Below, one piece after another: positions 15,131 to 23,312 of a DNA stretch of 28,334 nucleotides. The number at the start of each line of letters is the position of its first letter. The first letter of the stretch is position 1. The position numbers and the translations under genes are program-made. Under the pieces are notes generated by a model. That model did no database searches. It worked only from the letters and a program-made list of their open reading frames with translations, and had not been told where the DNA came from. The DNA is from CAXRGH01 sp964230195 (GTDB taxonomy: Bacteria > Pseudomonadota > Gammaproteobacteria > Enterobacterales > Alteromonadaceae): contig CAXRGH010000016.1 in NCBI GenBank assembly GCA_964230195.1, forward strand, positions 1-28,334, read 5' to 3'.

Positions 15131-18100
15131 TTGGGCAACCGCTTTGCATTTCACCTTATTATCTTAGCAGTGCTTCCTGCGTTAGCCATATTTGCGCTTT
15201 CAGTCATGTTATTTAATAAAATGCAGGACTCCACTGCAAACTACCTATCCATTCAAACACAAGCTAGTTTGGAGCAGGTCTACCGAGCTCAACTGCAAGC
15301 TCGTAGTTTAGAACTGGCCAGCACGATAAACGAAAAATTGGAATCAATTGCTAACGAAACGCGATTGTTAGCAAAGCGCGTGCAATACGCGGTTGAGTCC
15401 GCGAGTCCGAATCCCAATCCTCAATCATCAGATCGAGTGTTTATTCCAACCACTGGTGGAGCACATTCCAGCAAGGATAGTTTTGATACTGTTATTGCGC
15501 TGTGGCCTTATCTTACTAATGAAAACGGACAACCGAATCAAATGACTCAGCGGGCGCTATCCACTTACGAAGGACTTGACCCGTTTTTATCTAGTTTGCG
15601 TCAAAGTGGTGTTAAAAAATCGTGGTCTTATATTATTGGACCCAAGAATACACCATTTATATACGCAACGCCTTGGGCAAATATCCCTGAAGCCTTTGCT
15701 TCGTTATACCCAGAACACAGTAAATTCAGTTTCTACGACTATTTTTTTCCGGGACTCATCGAAAGCTGGCAGCAATGGGTAGTCGATGGCTTTCCTGCCC
15801 AGCAAATTACCTTTACGCCGATTTATGAGGATGCGGGTGGCAAAGGTGAATTGATTACCGTGTTTCATCCCATATGGAAAGATGAGGCAACCCATGGCGC
15901 GGTAGCGACTGACGTCAATGTGAAGCAGTTGCTGGGCGTGGTCGCTCAGGAAAAAATAGAGCAACGCGGGTTTGCCACCATTATTACAAGTGAAGGTGAA
16001 TTCATCGGTATTGATGGTCATCAGGCGAAGACCTTGGGGTTGGTTGATGAAAAAAAATCACAGTCCTCGGGTGTTAGATTGAGAAATCTGCAATTGGGCG
16101 ACAGCTATTACAGGGAGGTGGCAAATTTATCATTTAGTGAACAGTCAACGTTTCATCAATTACAGCTTGGTGAACAGCAGTTGTATCTGAGTGCGAACAA
16201 AATTGCCGAAATTAATGTATGGAAAAATGGAAAAATCGCTCCCGTTGATTACTTCGCGGTATTTGTTATCGAACAAAATGAAGTCATGGCCATCAAAGAT
16301 CAGCTGGCAAGAAGATTGACCCGTAATATTGACCAGTCTGTCGTCCAGGCAACGTCGTGGTCTGTTTTGGCTACCGCCATTGCCATCATTTGCGCATTGT
16401 TATTTACACTTAACTACAGACGCAGGATGCGTAATATTGCAACAGCAGCGAAAGATATCGCTGAGCGCGATTTCGGCGTTAAAGTGAGTACTGCAGGGAA
16501 CGATGAAATCAGTTATTTAGGAACGCAAATTAATGTGATGGGTGAGCAACTCTCAGCGTATGACGAGCTACAGATGCAAGCAAATGCTAGGCTCTCTCAG
16601 CAGGTCCAAGAAAGAACGCAAATGTTTGAGAACGCGCGTCAGGAAGCAGAACAAGCAAATAACGCGAAGTCATTGTTTTTAGCAAATATGAGTCATGAAA
16701 TCCGCACGCCATTGACCACCGTTATTGGTTACGCAGACAGTATACTTACAGGGGATATAACCGACCTGGAACGTAATAAAGCGATTCAACGAATAGCTCA
16801 AAGCGGTGAACATTTATTAGTGTTGTTGAATGATATTTTGGATATCTCAAAAATTGAAGCAGGGCAATTAACCTGTGAATCCCGAATTTTTAAGTTAGTG
16901 CCTATCGTAAAGGCTGCGTCGGATTACGCTGAATCCCTTGCAAGTGAGACAGGTAATCGTTTTACGTTGGACATTCAATATCCAATCTACGCTGAGTTAT
17001 GTGCTGATGAGGTGCGTCTGAAACAAGTTTTATTTAATTTGCTTTCTAATGCCTTTAAGTTTACTCAGCAGGGCGAGGTTATTCTCAGGATCACTCGGGA
17101 AAAACAATCACTTCATTTTAACGTTGTTGATAATGGCATTGGGGTCGCACCTGATAAGTTGACTAATATTTTCAAACCTTTTGAACAATCGGCTAAAGAT
17201 ATCAATCGATTATATGGTGGAACAGGACTTGGATTAAGTATTTCTCAACAGTTGGTTCGCCTTATGGGGGGCGACTTGAACGTCGATAGTGAGTTGGGGA
17301 CAGGAAGCAAATTTTCATTTTCGCTTCCTTTTGCCGATGAACAAGGCGACATGATTACGAGTCGAGAAGAATTTAATGCTCAACTAATTACAGCGTGCCC
17401 CACTGAAATCCATCATACTGCACGTTGCACAGGAACCGTGCTCGTTGCAGAGGATAATGTCAATAACCGAGAGCTAATCACTACTATGCTTCAGCGTTTA
17501 GGATTGACGGTAACGGCTGTATCTGATGGCGTTGCGGCCGTCGAGGCTGCTCGAAATAACGTTTTTGATCTTATGTTGTTCGACATTCAAATGCCTCATA
17601 TGCGGGGCGATGAAGCGATTAAAAAATTGCGTTCATTAGGGGTGAGCTCGCCAGCGTTAGCGCTTACGGCAAACGTCTTGACTGGAGAAATTGAACGTTA
17701 TCTAGCCAGTGGTTTTATCGGTTATCTCGCCAAACCGATAGACCGTTCAAAGTTGATTGAAGCCTTGAGTAAACACTTACCAAATGTTGAGAAAATCACA
17801 GACGAAAAGCTACTGCAAAATGAATTAGCAGAATTGAAAGCACGCTTTATGGCAAGTTTAACGGATGAGTCCACTCAGTTAATGGGTTTCTATCAATCCA
17901 AAAATGTGGAAGGGATTGTTGACCTCTGTCATCGGCTCCGAGGAGCAGCTTCTAACTACCAAGAGGATGATTTGGTGAGGTTGTGTTTTACAATAGAGCA
18001 TCAGTTGACTGAAGATAACTTTGAGGCTAATTCAGATGCAATTGAACGGCTGATGGAGCTACTCAATCAATTAAGTGTTGTGAGGCAGGTTACCCTTTAA
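15131..18100 (+). CDS. Hybrid sensor histidine kinase with REC and Hpt domains
   Basis: 989 residues. Layout: membrane segment 1 (about 5-27), large periplasmic sensor of the Cache type (about 28-400, with WSYIIGPK...FIYATPW and GAVATDVNVKQLL), membrane segment 2 (410-428), HAMP (430-482), HisKA with phospho-acceptor H522 (ANMSHEIRTP), HATPase (NLLSNAFKFT, DNGIGV, GGTGLGLSI), receiver with D818 (LMLFDIQMP) and K in YLAKPID, and a C-terminal Hpt with H934 (HRLRGAAS). This is a complete His-Asp-His relay lacking only an output regulator, and none is encoded nearby. The frame starts at a TTG: an in-frame stop lies 21 bases upstream and the first ATG would cut membrane segment 1. GAGAG lies 10 bases before it. 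It is separate from the thiamine operon by 133 bases; no functional link is shown. Confidence 0.93.
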   Translation: MGNRFAFHLIILAVLPALAIFALSVMLFNKMQDSTANYLSIQTQASLEQVYRAQLQARSLELASTINEKLESIANETRLLAKRVQYAVESASPNPNPQSSDRVFIPTTGGAHSSKDSFDTVIALWPYLTNENGQPNQMTQRALSTYEGLDPFLSSLRQSGVKKSWSYIIGPKNTPFIYATPWANIPEAFASLYPEHSKFSFYDYFFPGLIESWQQWVVDGFPAQQITFTPIYEDAGGKGELITVFHPIWKDEATHGAVATDVNVKQLLGVVAQEKIEQRGFATIITSEGEFIGIDGHQAKTLGLVDEKKSQSSGVRLRNLQLGDSYYREVANLSFSEQSTFHQLQLGEQQLYLSANKIAEINVWKNGKIAPVDYFAVFVIEQNEVMAIKDQLARRLTRNIDQSVVQATSWSVLATAIAIICALLFTLNYRRRMRNIATAAKDIAERDFGVKVSTAGNDEISYLGTQINVMGEQLSAYDELQMQANARLSQQVQERTQMFENARQEAEQANNAKSLFLANMSHEIRTPLTTVIGYADSILTGDITDLERNKAIQRIAQSGEHLLVLLNDILDISKIEAGQLTCESRIFKLVPIVKAASDYAESLASETGNRFTLDIQYPIYAELCADEVRLKQVLFNLLSNAFKFTQQGEVILRITREKQSLHFNVVDNGIGVAPDKLTNIFKPFEQSAKDINRLYGGTGLGLSISQQLVRLMGGDLNVDSELGTGSKFSFSLPFADEQGDMITSREEFNAQLITACPTEIHHTARCTGTVLVAEDNVNNRELITTMLQRLGLTVTAVSDGVAAVEAARNNVFDLMLFDIQMPHMRGDEAIKKLRSLGVSSPALALTANVLTGEIERYLASGFIGYLAKPIDRSKLIEALSKHLPNVEKITDEKLLQNELAELKARFMASLTDESTQLMGFYQSKNVEGIVDLCHRLRGAASNYQEDDLVRLCFTIEHQLTEDNFEANSDAIERLMELLNQLSVVRQVTL

Positions 18101-18164
18101 GCGGCATCAAATACTCAGGGTTGATGAATTAATGGTCAATTAATGCCTATTTACTCAAAAAAAC

Positions 18165-18192
18165 TTTACCTTTTAAAAAGCTTCCGTATAAT
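18165..18192 (+). promoter_or_regulatory. tRNA-Trp promoter
   Basis: TTTACC (18165-18170), 16 bases, TATAAT (18187-18192), followed by a GC-rich discriminator CCGC of the type seen in growth-rate-controlled stable RNA promoters. The start would be near 18199, a few bases before the tRNA. Confidence 0.7.
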
Positions 18193-18205
18193 CCGCAGGC
18201 ATTGC

Positions 18206-18282
18206 AGGGGCGTAGTTCCAATTGGTAGAACAGCGGTCTCCAAAACCGATGGTTGGGGGTTCGAATCCCTCCGCCCCTGCCA
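18206..18282 (+). tRNA. tRNA-Trp (anticodon CCA)
   Basis: 77 bases including an encoded CCA. The acceptor stem AGGGGCG (18206-18212) pairs with CGCCCCT (18272-18278), with discriminator G. The anticodon loop is CTCCAAA with CCA at 18240-18242. The T-arm GGGGG/TTCGAAT/CCCTC is normal. The outer pair of the anticodon stem is G18233 opposite A18249, a mismatch; the other four pairs are intact. It closely resembles E. coli tRNA-Trp, with one extra base in the D-loop. Confidence 0.97.
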
Positions 18283-18318
18283 ATTCCCTTTTCTCACTAT
18301 TCATGCTAGCCTGCGTCT

Positions 18319-18744
18319 ATGAAATCTTTGTCATCCATGCAAAAAGCGACACTCAGCAGTCTTGGTATTGACCAGTGGTCTTTACGTTCAGCAGCTGCAA
18401 ATGAACTTGCTTCATTCGAAGCTGAGTCCGAGTCGCTGGCATCAAATCCAGCTGAATCTTCAGCGGTGGCAGCTGAGACCAGTCAACCCAGAGCCACAAT
18501 GAATGCTGTTTTTGTTGAGGTGTCTCAGCAATACGCTTCACTGGTCAGTGATGTACTAAATGCGTGGGGTAAGTCTGAACTTCCCGTAGTATTTAGCTCC
18601 TCAGCAACTGACGCTCCAGAGTGTCAGTATGAATGGAAAATAGGTGATGAAGTCGCACTTCAGGATAATATTCTCTATACACCTCAACCTGAGTTGATGG
18701 AGCCTCATCACAAGCGGGCGTTATGGCAAGCCCTCAATCAGTAA
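18319..18744 (+). CDS. holD: DNA polymerase III psi subunit HolD
   Basis: 141 residues. The N-terminus, with LGIDQWSLR, matches the conserved LGITQWSLR of E. coli HolD, the segment by which psi binds chi (HolC). The C-terminal half, with LVSDVLNAWG, WKIGDE and HHKRALWQALNQ, also follows the family (LVSDVLRAL, WRLG, RAALWQQI). Between them residues about 28-58 are rich in Ala, Ser and Glu and look like a flexible linker. Psi bridges chi and the clamp loader during lagging-strand synthesis. rimI follows with a 22-base overlap, the same holD-rimI order as in E. coli, which strengthens the call. No clear ribosome binding site precedes either ATG 18319 or the alternative ATG 18337. Confidence 0.88.
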   Translation: MKSLSSMQKATLSSLGIDQWSLRSAAANELASFEAESESLASNPAESSAVAAETSQPRATMNAVFVEVSQQYASLVSDVLNAWGKSELPVVFSSSATDAPECQYEWKIGDEVALQDNILYTPQPELMEPHHKRALWQALNQ

Positions 18745-19217
18745 TAGTCAGTCCATTACAATCGTCATATTTAGACGTTGCTTACCAACTGCATTGTCAA
18801 AATCATATTGCGCCATGGAATAAAAATACGTTTTCGGAGTGCAATCAAAAGCTTTACATGACATTACAAGCGATAAACTCCGAACGATTTGAAGGTTACT
18901 GTATCTTGCATCAGGTGTGTGATGAAGTCACGATAATGGATATTGCGGTAGCCAGAACCTCACGCCGGAAAGGGATTGGGCGCAAACTCCTGCAACATGC
19001 GCTTGATCATGCAAAACTTAACAATGCGAATACTGTTTGGTTGGAAGTCAGAGCGTCTAATCAAGCGGCCATTCTACTGTATCAAAAAGCCGGGTTCGCG
19101 ATTCAACAAATACGTAAGCAATACTATCCAACCGAGACTGGCACAGAGGATGGTGTCGTGATGTCGTTGAATTTTCGAGCATTATCATCGAGTGAGATGG
19201 GAAATCTTCATGAATAA
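18723..19217 (+). CDS. rimI: Ribosomal protein S18 N-alpha-acetyltransferase RimI
   Basis: 164 residues, a single GNAT domain. VARTSRRKGIGRKLLQHAL carries the acetyl-CoA loop (R/Q-x-x-G-x-G/A), and TVWLEVRASNQAAILLYQKAGF and RKQYYPTETGTEDGVVMSL match E. coli RimI closely. RimI acetylates the N-terminal Ala of S18. The N-terminus (SPLQSSYLDVAYQLHCQNHIAPWNKNTF) aligns with the E. coli start, supporting ATG 18723. It overlaps holD by 22 bases and the next gene by 8, so all three are probably translated from one message. Confidence 0.94.
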   Translation: MASPQSVIVSPLQSSYLDVAYQLHCQNHIAPWNKNTFSECNQKLYMTLQAINSERFEGYCILHQVCDEVTIMDIAVARTSRRKGIGRKLLQHALDHAKLNNANTVWLEVRASNQAAILLYQKAGFAIQQIRKQYYPTETGTEDGVVMSLNFRALSSSEMGNLHE

Positions 19218-19707
19218 ATGGCTAAAATATGCCTTGGAATGGTCTGCGATTGCGGCGATAGTAGTAGCGGTATTGATATTTCAAACGAGGGGTATGCTTA
19301 AAACAGAAACTGATGTACCTCTCGGCCAGTTGGTCTTTCAATCTCTCGAAGGCCAGCCAGTAATACTCGAATCAAATGACAAACCTTGGGTGCTGTACTT
19401 TTTTGCTCCTTGGTGCACGATTTGTTCATTGAGTATTGAAAATATTAATAGCGTTGATGCTGCTGATTACAATCGTCTAATTGTTGCCCTTGATTATGCC
19501 TCTGTAAAGGACGTGGAAGCGTTCTTGAGCAGACACTCATTGGAGGCCGATGTTGTTTTGGGAAATACTCAGCATCAGAGGCAGTTTAAAATATCAGGAT
19601 ATCCAAGTTACTACATTCTTGATAGCGCGTTTGTAGTGAAAGCTAAGCATCGCGGTTATTCAAGCACTGTGGGCTTGGCTTTACACACAATGATGGCGGA
19701 GCAATAG
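19210..19707 (+). CDS. Membrane-anchored thioredoxin-like protein (CTIC)
   Basis: 165 residues. The N-terminal membrane anchor is about 9-26, then a periplasmic thioredoxin fold: FFAPWCTICSLS with the redox pair C69-x-x-C72 and the cis-Pro region ISGYPSYYIL. It belongs to the TlpA/ScsD-like group of periplasmic disulfide oxidoreductases; direction of electron flow and partner are unknown. I start at ATG 19210, which overlaps the rimI stop (ATGAATAA); the upstream ATG at 19192 would add six residues. No terminator follows clearly. Confidence 0.85.
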   Translation: MNKWLKYALEWSAIAAIVVAVLIFQTRGMLKTETDVPLGQLVFQSLEGQPVILESNDKPWVLYFFAPWCTICSLSIENINSVDAADYNRLIVALDYASVKDVEAFLSRHSLEADVVLGNTQHQRQFKISGYPSYYILDSAFVVKAKHRGYSSTVGLALHTMMAEQ

Positions 19708-19800
19708 TGTAAATCCATGCGGGTACGGTGGCAGTTATGAATATGGTGTGATACATTTTGAGAGTTAAACGCGACACGAATAAAAAGTAGAAATAAAATT

Positions 19801-20955
19801 ATGATGCGAGTTAGTGCGAACTTTGACAGCGGAAACATTATTGTTAACGCGGCACATTCCCCCGATAACATTCAACTTGAAATCCGAAAAGACCATCAAT
19901 CTGACTTTTACCAGTGGTTTCACTTCAAGTTAGAGTCCAAGCCTTTTATCAACCATACAATATCAATCAATAACTTGGCTGAATCTGCTTATCCTGACGG
20001 TTGGGATGGTTATCAAGCGGTGGCTAGTTATGATCGTGAAAGCTGGTTCCGAGTTGATACCTCATTCGATGGTAACACCTTGGTTATCGATCATACACCT
20101 GAAGAGGGGAGCACGTATTTTGCCTACTTTGCACCCTATTCATACGAGCGCCACCTAGATCTGTTGGCATGGGCGCAAACTCACGATTTATGCTCCGAAA
20201 TGTTTTTAGGAAACACTTTGGATGGCAGAGATATGTCAATGCTAACGATAGGTGAACCGGGACCCGAAAAACGTAACATTTGGATGATTGCGCGTCAGCA
20301 TCCTGGCGAGTCTATGGCGGAGTGGTTTGTTGAAGGTTTCTTGTCTAGGCTGCTTGATAATAGTGATGGTGTTGCGAGGCAGTTATTGGATGACGCCGTT
20401 TTTTATGTGGTACCTAATATGAATCCTGATGGCTCAGTTCGCGGTCATTTACGTACCAACGCAGCGGGCATTAATTTGAATCGGGAATGGCAATTCCCGT
20501 CAATGGATAAAAGCCCAGAAGTTGCATTAGTGTTGGCTCAAATGGAAGAAATAGGGGTTGATCTATTCTTGGATATTCATGGTGACGAAGCATTACCGTT
20601 TAACTTTGTTGCGGGTTGCGAGGGTAACCCAAGCTATTCACCGCGAATCGCGCAACTCGAAAGTATTTTCAAAAATGCTTGGCTTGCAGCAACGCCGGAG
20701 TTTCAAGATGATGAAGGCTACGACAAAGACGCGCCGGGAGAAGCCAATATGACGGTAGCTTGTAATGCGGTGGGTGAGAAATTTGATTGTTTGTCTTACA
20801 CAGTAGAAATGCCCTTTAAAGATAACGCATTGCTACCAGATCCTGTGGTTGGTTGGTCTCCTGAACGTAGTCAACAACTTGGGCAAGATATAATGATTGC
20901 AATCCGAGCAGTGGTTAGTACACTGCGCGAAGATACAAACTCTGATGAAAAATAA
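19801..20955 (+). CDS. M14 cytosolic-type zinc carboxypeptidase
   Basis: 384 residues, no signal peptide. The N-terminal beta-domain is typical of the cytosolic carboxypeptidase (CCP, M14D) group: FDSGNIIV, FYQWFHFKL and TYFAYFAPYSYERH. The catalytic domain has zinc ligands H167-P-G-E170 and H260 (DIHGDE), NPDGSVRGHLRTNAAGINLNREW for substrate binding, and catalytic E336 (TVEMPFK). Bacterial members remove C-terminal residues from peptides; eukaryotic relatives trim glutamates, but specificity cannot be inferred. The symporter gene begins 20 bases downstream, so the two probably share an operon, pairing peptide breakdown with amino-acid import. Confidence 0.92.
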   Translation: MMRVSANFDSGNIIVNAAHSPDNIQLEIRKDHQSDFYQWFHFKLESKPFINHTISINNLAESAYPDGWDGYQAVASYDRESWFRVDTSFDGNTLVIDHTPEEGSTYFAYFAPYSYERHLDLLAWAQTHDLCSEMFLGNTLDGRDMSMLTIGEPGPEKRNIWMIARQHPGESMAEWFVEGFLSRLLDNSDGVARQLLDDAVFYVVPNMNPDGSVRGHLRTNAAGINLNREWQFPSMDKSPEVALVLAQMEEIGVDLFLDIHGDEALPFNFVAGCEGNPSYSPRIAQLESIFKNAWLAATPEFQDDEGYDKDAPGEANMTVACNAVGEKFDCLSYTVEMPFKDNALLPDPVVGWSPERSQQLGQDIMIAIRAVVSTLREDTNSDEK

Positions 20956-20975
20956 CAAAAATAAACGAGGTTAAT

Positions 20976-22637
20976 GTGGAACTCTTTAATAGTATTCTTG
21001 TAACAATTGATAGCTACCTTGGCAGTGCTTGGTGGTTTCCATATGTGTTACTTGGTGTTGGTCTTTTCTTTACTATCTACTTGAAATTCCCGCAAATACG
21101 CTTCTTCAATCATGCGTGGGCGGTGTTAGTCGGTAAATTTGATAAGAAGGATTCACCGGGCGATACGTCACACTTTCAGGCGCTCAGCACTGCGCTTTCA
21201 GGTACTGTAGGTATGGGCAACATTGGTGGTGTTGCCTTTGCAATCTTCCTTGGCGGTCCTGCGGCTTTGTTCTGGATGTGGGCCACGGCTTTCTTTGGTA
21301 TGACAACCAAATTTGTTGAAGTTACTTTATCGCACAAATATCGTGTGAAAACTGAAGATGGTACCATGGCTGGTGGTCCAATGTATTTTATGGACCGTCG
21401 ACTGAACATGAAATGGTTAGCGGTTGCCTTTGCTGTAGCAACTGTCATCAGTTCCTTTGGTACCGGTAGCCTCCCACAAAGCAATGGTATTGCAACGAGT
21501 ATGGAAAGCACCTTTGGCTTATCACCCACGGTGACTGGTGCTGTACTTGCAGTATTACTTGGGTTGGTCATTATCGGCGGTATTCAGCGGATCGCAAAGG
21601 TAACATCTAAGATTGTACCAGCGATGGCGGCTATCTATGTGCTTGGTGCTTTGTCCGTCATTTTTGCTAATTTGGAAAATGTTGGCCCATCATTTGTCGC
21701 TGTATTTAGAGATGCATTTACTGGTTCGGCTGCCGCTGGCGGATTCTTGGGAGCAACCTTTGCTTATGCTTTCAACCGTGGCGTCAACCGAGGCTTGTTC
21801 TCTAACGAAGCCGGACAAGGTTCTGCGCCAATTGCTCACGCGTCAGCAAAAACAAAAGAGCCGGTTTCTGAGGGCATGGTGTCTATTCTTGAGCCTTTCA
21901 TCGACACTATCATTATTTGTACGTTAACTGGACTCGTCATACTGTCTTCTGGTGTGTGGAATAAAAAGTTTGAGAACGATTTTCCACGTTCCGACATGGT
22001 GATCGTGTCAGGACAGTACAGTGACCAAGTGGAGGCTGATAAGTCTCAGTTGTACCGTTACCTTAACGACGTGGAAGATCATCAAGTGAGCGGTTTCAAT
22101 GGATCTTTGACTGTGGTTAACGGACGCATAAACAGCAGCGACGTCACCGTAATTAACGCACGTTCAGTAGCGGAAGATGTGGTTGTAAAAGACAATGACA
22201 ATCAATATTACAATGGTGTACTTGTGGTTGATAACGGTAGTCTTCAAACGGAGGATGTGGTTGTCTCAGGCAAGTCACTGATCCATTCTGCACCACTGAC
22301 GGCAAAAGCCTTTACTCAAGGTTTCCTCGGTGAATTCGGTCAATATATCGTGTCCATAGGGTTGTTGTTATTCGCATTTTCAACCGCTATTGCTTGGTCT
22401 TATTACGGTGACCGTGCCATGACCTATTTGTTTGGCGCGAAATCCGTTATGCCATACCGTATTGTTTATGTGTTTGGTTTCTTCGCTGCAGCCATTGTTG
22501 ATACTACCATTGTATGGACGTTATCTGCTGTTGCGATTGTGGTAATGACACTGCCGAACTTGTTCGGCATCATGTTGCTACGTAAAGAGATGAAAGACGA
22601 AGTTAAGCAGTACTGGGATAAGTTCCATAACAAATAA
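20976..22637 (+). CDS. Sodium:alanine symporter (AGCS family) with a long insertion
   Basis: 553 residues; AGCS proteins are usually about 450-500. The core is clear: LSGTVGMGNIGGVAFAIFLGGPAALFWMW, GGPMYFM, RGLFSNEAGQGSAPIAHASA and AFSTAIAWSYYGDRAMTYLFG. The family imports alanine, glycine or related amino acids with sodium. About 100 residues between W328 and A445, in the loop where most members go straight from the ...G.W helix end to the AF...G helix, are polar and rich in short Val strands (GSLTVVNGRI, VVVKDND, GVLVVDNGSL). Start is GTG 20976 with GAGG 5 bases upstream. The 62-base gap after it holds only a weak GC hairpin. Confidence 0.93.
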   Translation: MELFNSILVTIDSYLGSAWWFPYVLLGVGLFFTIYLKFPQIRFFNHAWAVLVGKFDKKDSPGDTSHFQALSTALSGTVGMGNIGGVAFAIFLGGPAALFWMWATAFFGMTTKFVEVTLSHKYRVKTEDGTMAGGPMYFMDRRLNMKWLAVAFAVATVISSFGTGSLPQSNGIATSMESTFGLSPTVTGAVLAVLLGLVIIGGIQRIAKVTSKIVPAMAAIYVLGALSVIFANLENVGPSFVAVFRDAFTGSAAAGGFLGATFAYAFNRGVNRGLFSNEAGQGSAPIAHASAKTKEPVSEGMVSILEPFIDTIIICTLTGLVILSSGVWNKKFENDFPRSDMVIVSGQYSDQVEADKSQLYRYLNDVEDHQVSGFNGSLTVVNGRINSSDVTVINARSVAEDVVVKDNDNQYYNGVLVVDNGSLQTEDVVVSGKSLIHSAPLTAKAFTQGFLGEFGQYIVSIGLLLFAFSTAIAWSYYGDRAMTYLFGAKSVMPYRIVYVFGFFAAAIVDTTIVWTLSAVAIVVMTLPNLFGIMLLRKEMKDEVKQYWDKFHNK

Positions 22638-22699
22638 CGATGAGGCGCGGCTAAGGTCGCGCACATTGTATGTAAAGTCATTTAGCAGGAGTTTAAGTT

Positions 22700-23026
22700 A
22701 TGGCCATTATTCAGTGTCCATCCTGTAATAAATCTGTATCAGATAAAGCCTCAAACTGTCCTCATTGTGGTACATCGATTCGCGGTGTTTCCAAAGAAGA
22801 CAGTGAGCGCCATTTGAGACTTCAGCATTACCACCGCGTACAAAGCATACAAACGCAATCAATGATTGCTATGCTGTTATTTATTGGCGGTTTTGGTGTT
22901 ATGTTTTGGGGCGATGTTGAGCCCAGTACAACGCAACACACCATAGCTCTTAGCTGTTCCGTCATTGGATTTGTGTGGTATGTCGTCAACCGTATAAGGT
23001 TAATCTTTGTGAAAAAAGGTCAATAA
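22700..23026 (+). CDS. Zinc-ribbon membrane protein
   Basis: 108 residues. A zinc ribbon at the N-terminus (C6-P-S-C9 ... C20-P-H-C23) is followed by a charged linker and two membrane helices (about 55-72 and 80-98) with a basic C-terminus. Such zinc-ribbon plus two-helix proteins are widespread and uncharacterised. AGGAG lies 8 bases before the ATG. YeaC starts 4 bases after the stop, so it heads a three-gene operon. Confidence 0.85.
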   Translation: MAIIQCPSCNKSVSDKASNCPHCGTSIRGVSKEDSERHLRLQHYHRVQSIQTQSMIAMLLFIGGFGVMFWGDVEPSTTQHTIALSCSVIGFVWYVVNRIRLIFVKKGQ

Positions 23027-23030
23027 TTGG

Positions 23031-23312
23031 ATGAACATAGAGCAACTGCTGAGTGCAATGACCCCCGATATTTATGAACGGCTATGTCAATGTGTAGAAA
23101 CGGGTAAATGGCTTGATGGTGCTACACTTAGTGATGATCAAAAATCACAATGTATGCAGGCTATCATGGCCTATCAAGCCAAAGTCGGGCAGTCTGGTGA
23201 GCATATGACCGTAGGTTCTGATGGCAATATTGTTCACAAGTCAAAATCTGAGTTACGACAAGAGCTGCGTCAAGAAACAGCCATCAAAAGGTTTGGTAAA
23301 AATGATATTTAA
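23031..23312 (+). CDS. yeaC: YeaC family protein (DUF1315)
   Basis: 93 residues, cytoplasmic, no membrane helix. MTPDIYERLCQCVETGKWLDGATLSDDQKSQCMQ and HMTVGSDGNIVHKSK follow E. coli YeaC (MMPEVYQRLSTAVELGKWPDG, HMTIDTNGQMVMKSK). Function is unknown. It overlaps the DUF349 gene by 11 bases and follows the zinc-ribbon gene by 4, so the three are presumably co-translated. Confidence 0.88.
   Translation: MNIEQLLSAMTPDIYERLCQCVETGKWLDGATLSDDQKSQCMQAIMAYQAKVGQSGEHMTVGSDGNIVHKSKSELRQELRQETAIKRFGKNDI

Noticed and set aside
22645..22662. GCGCG/CGCGC hairpin after the symporter gene
   Set aside because: Only five pairs with an eight-base loop and no T tail, so I do not call a terminator.
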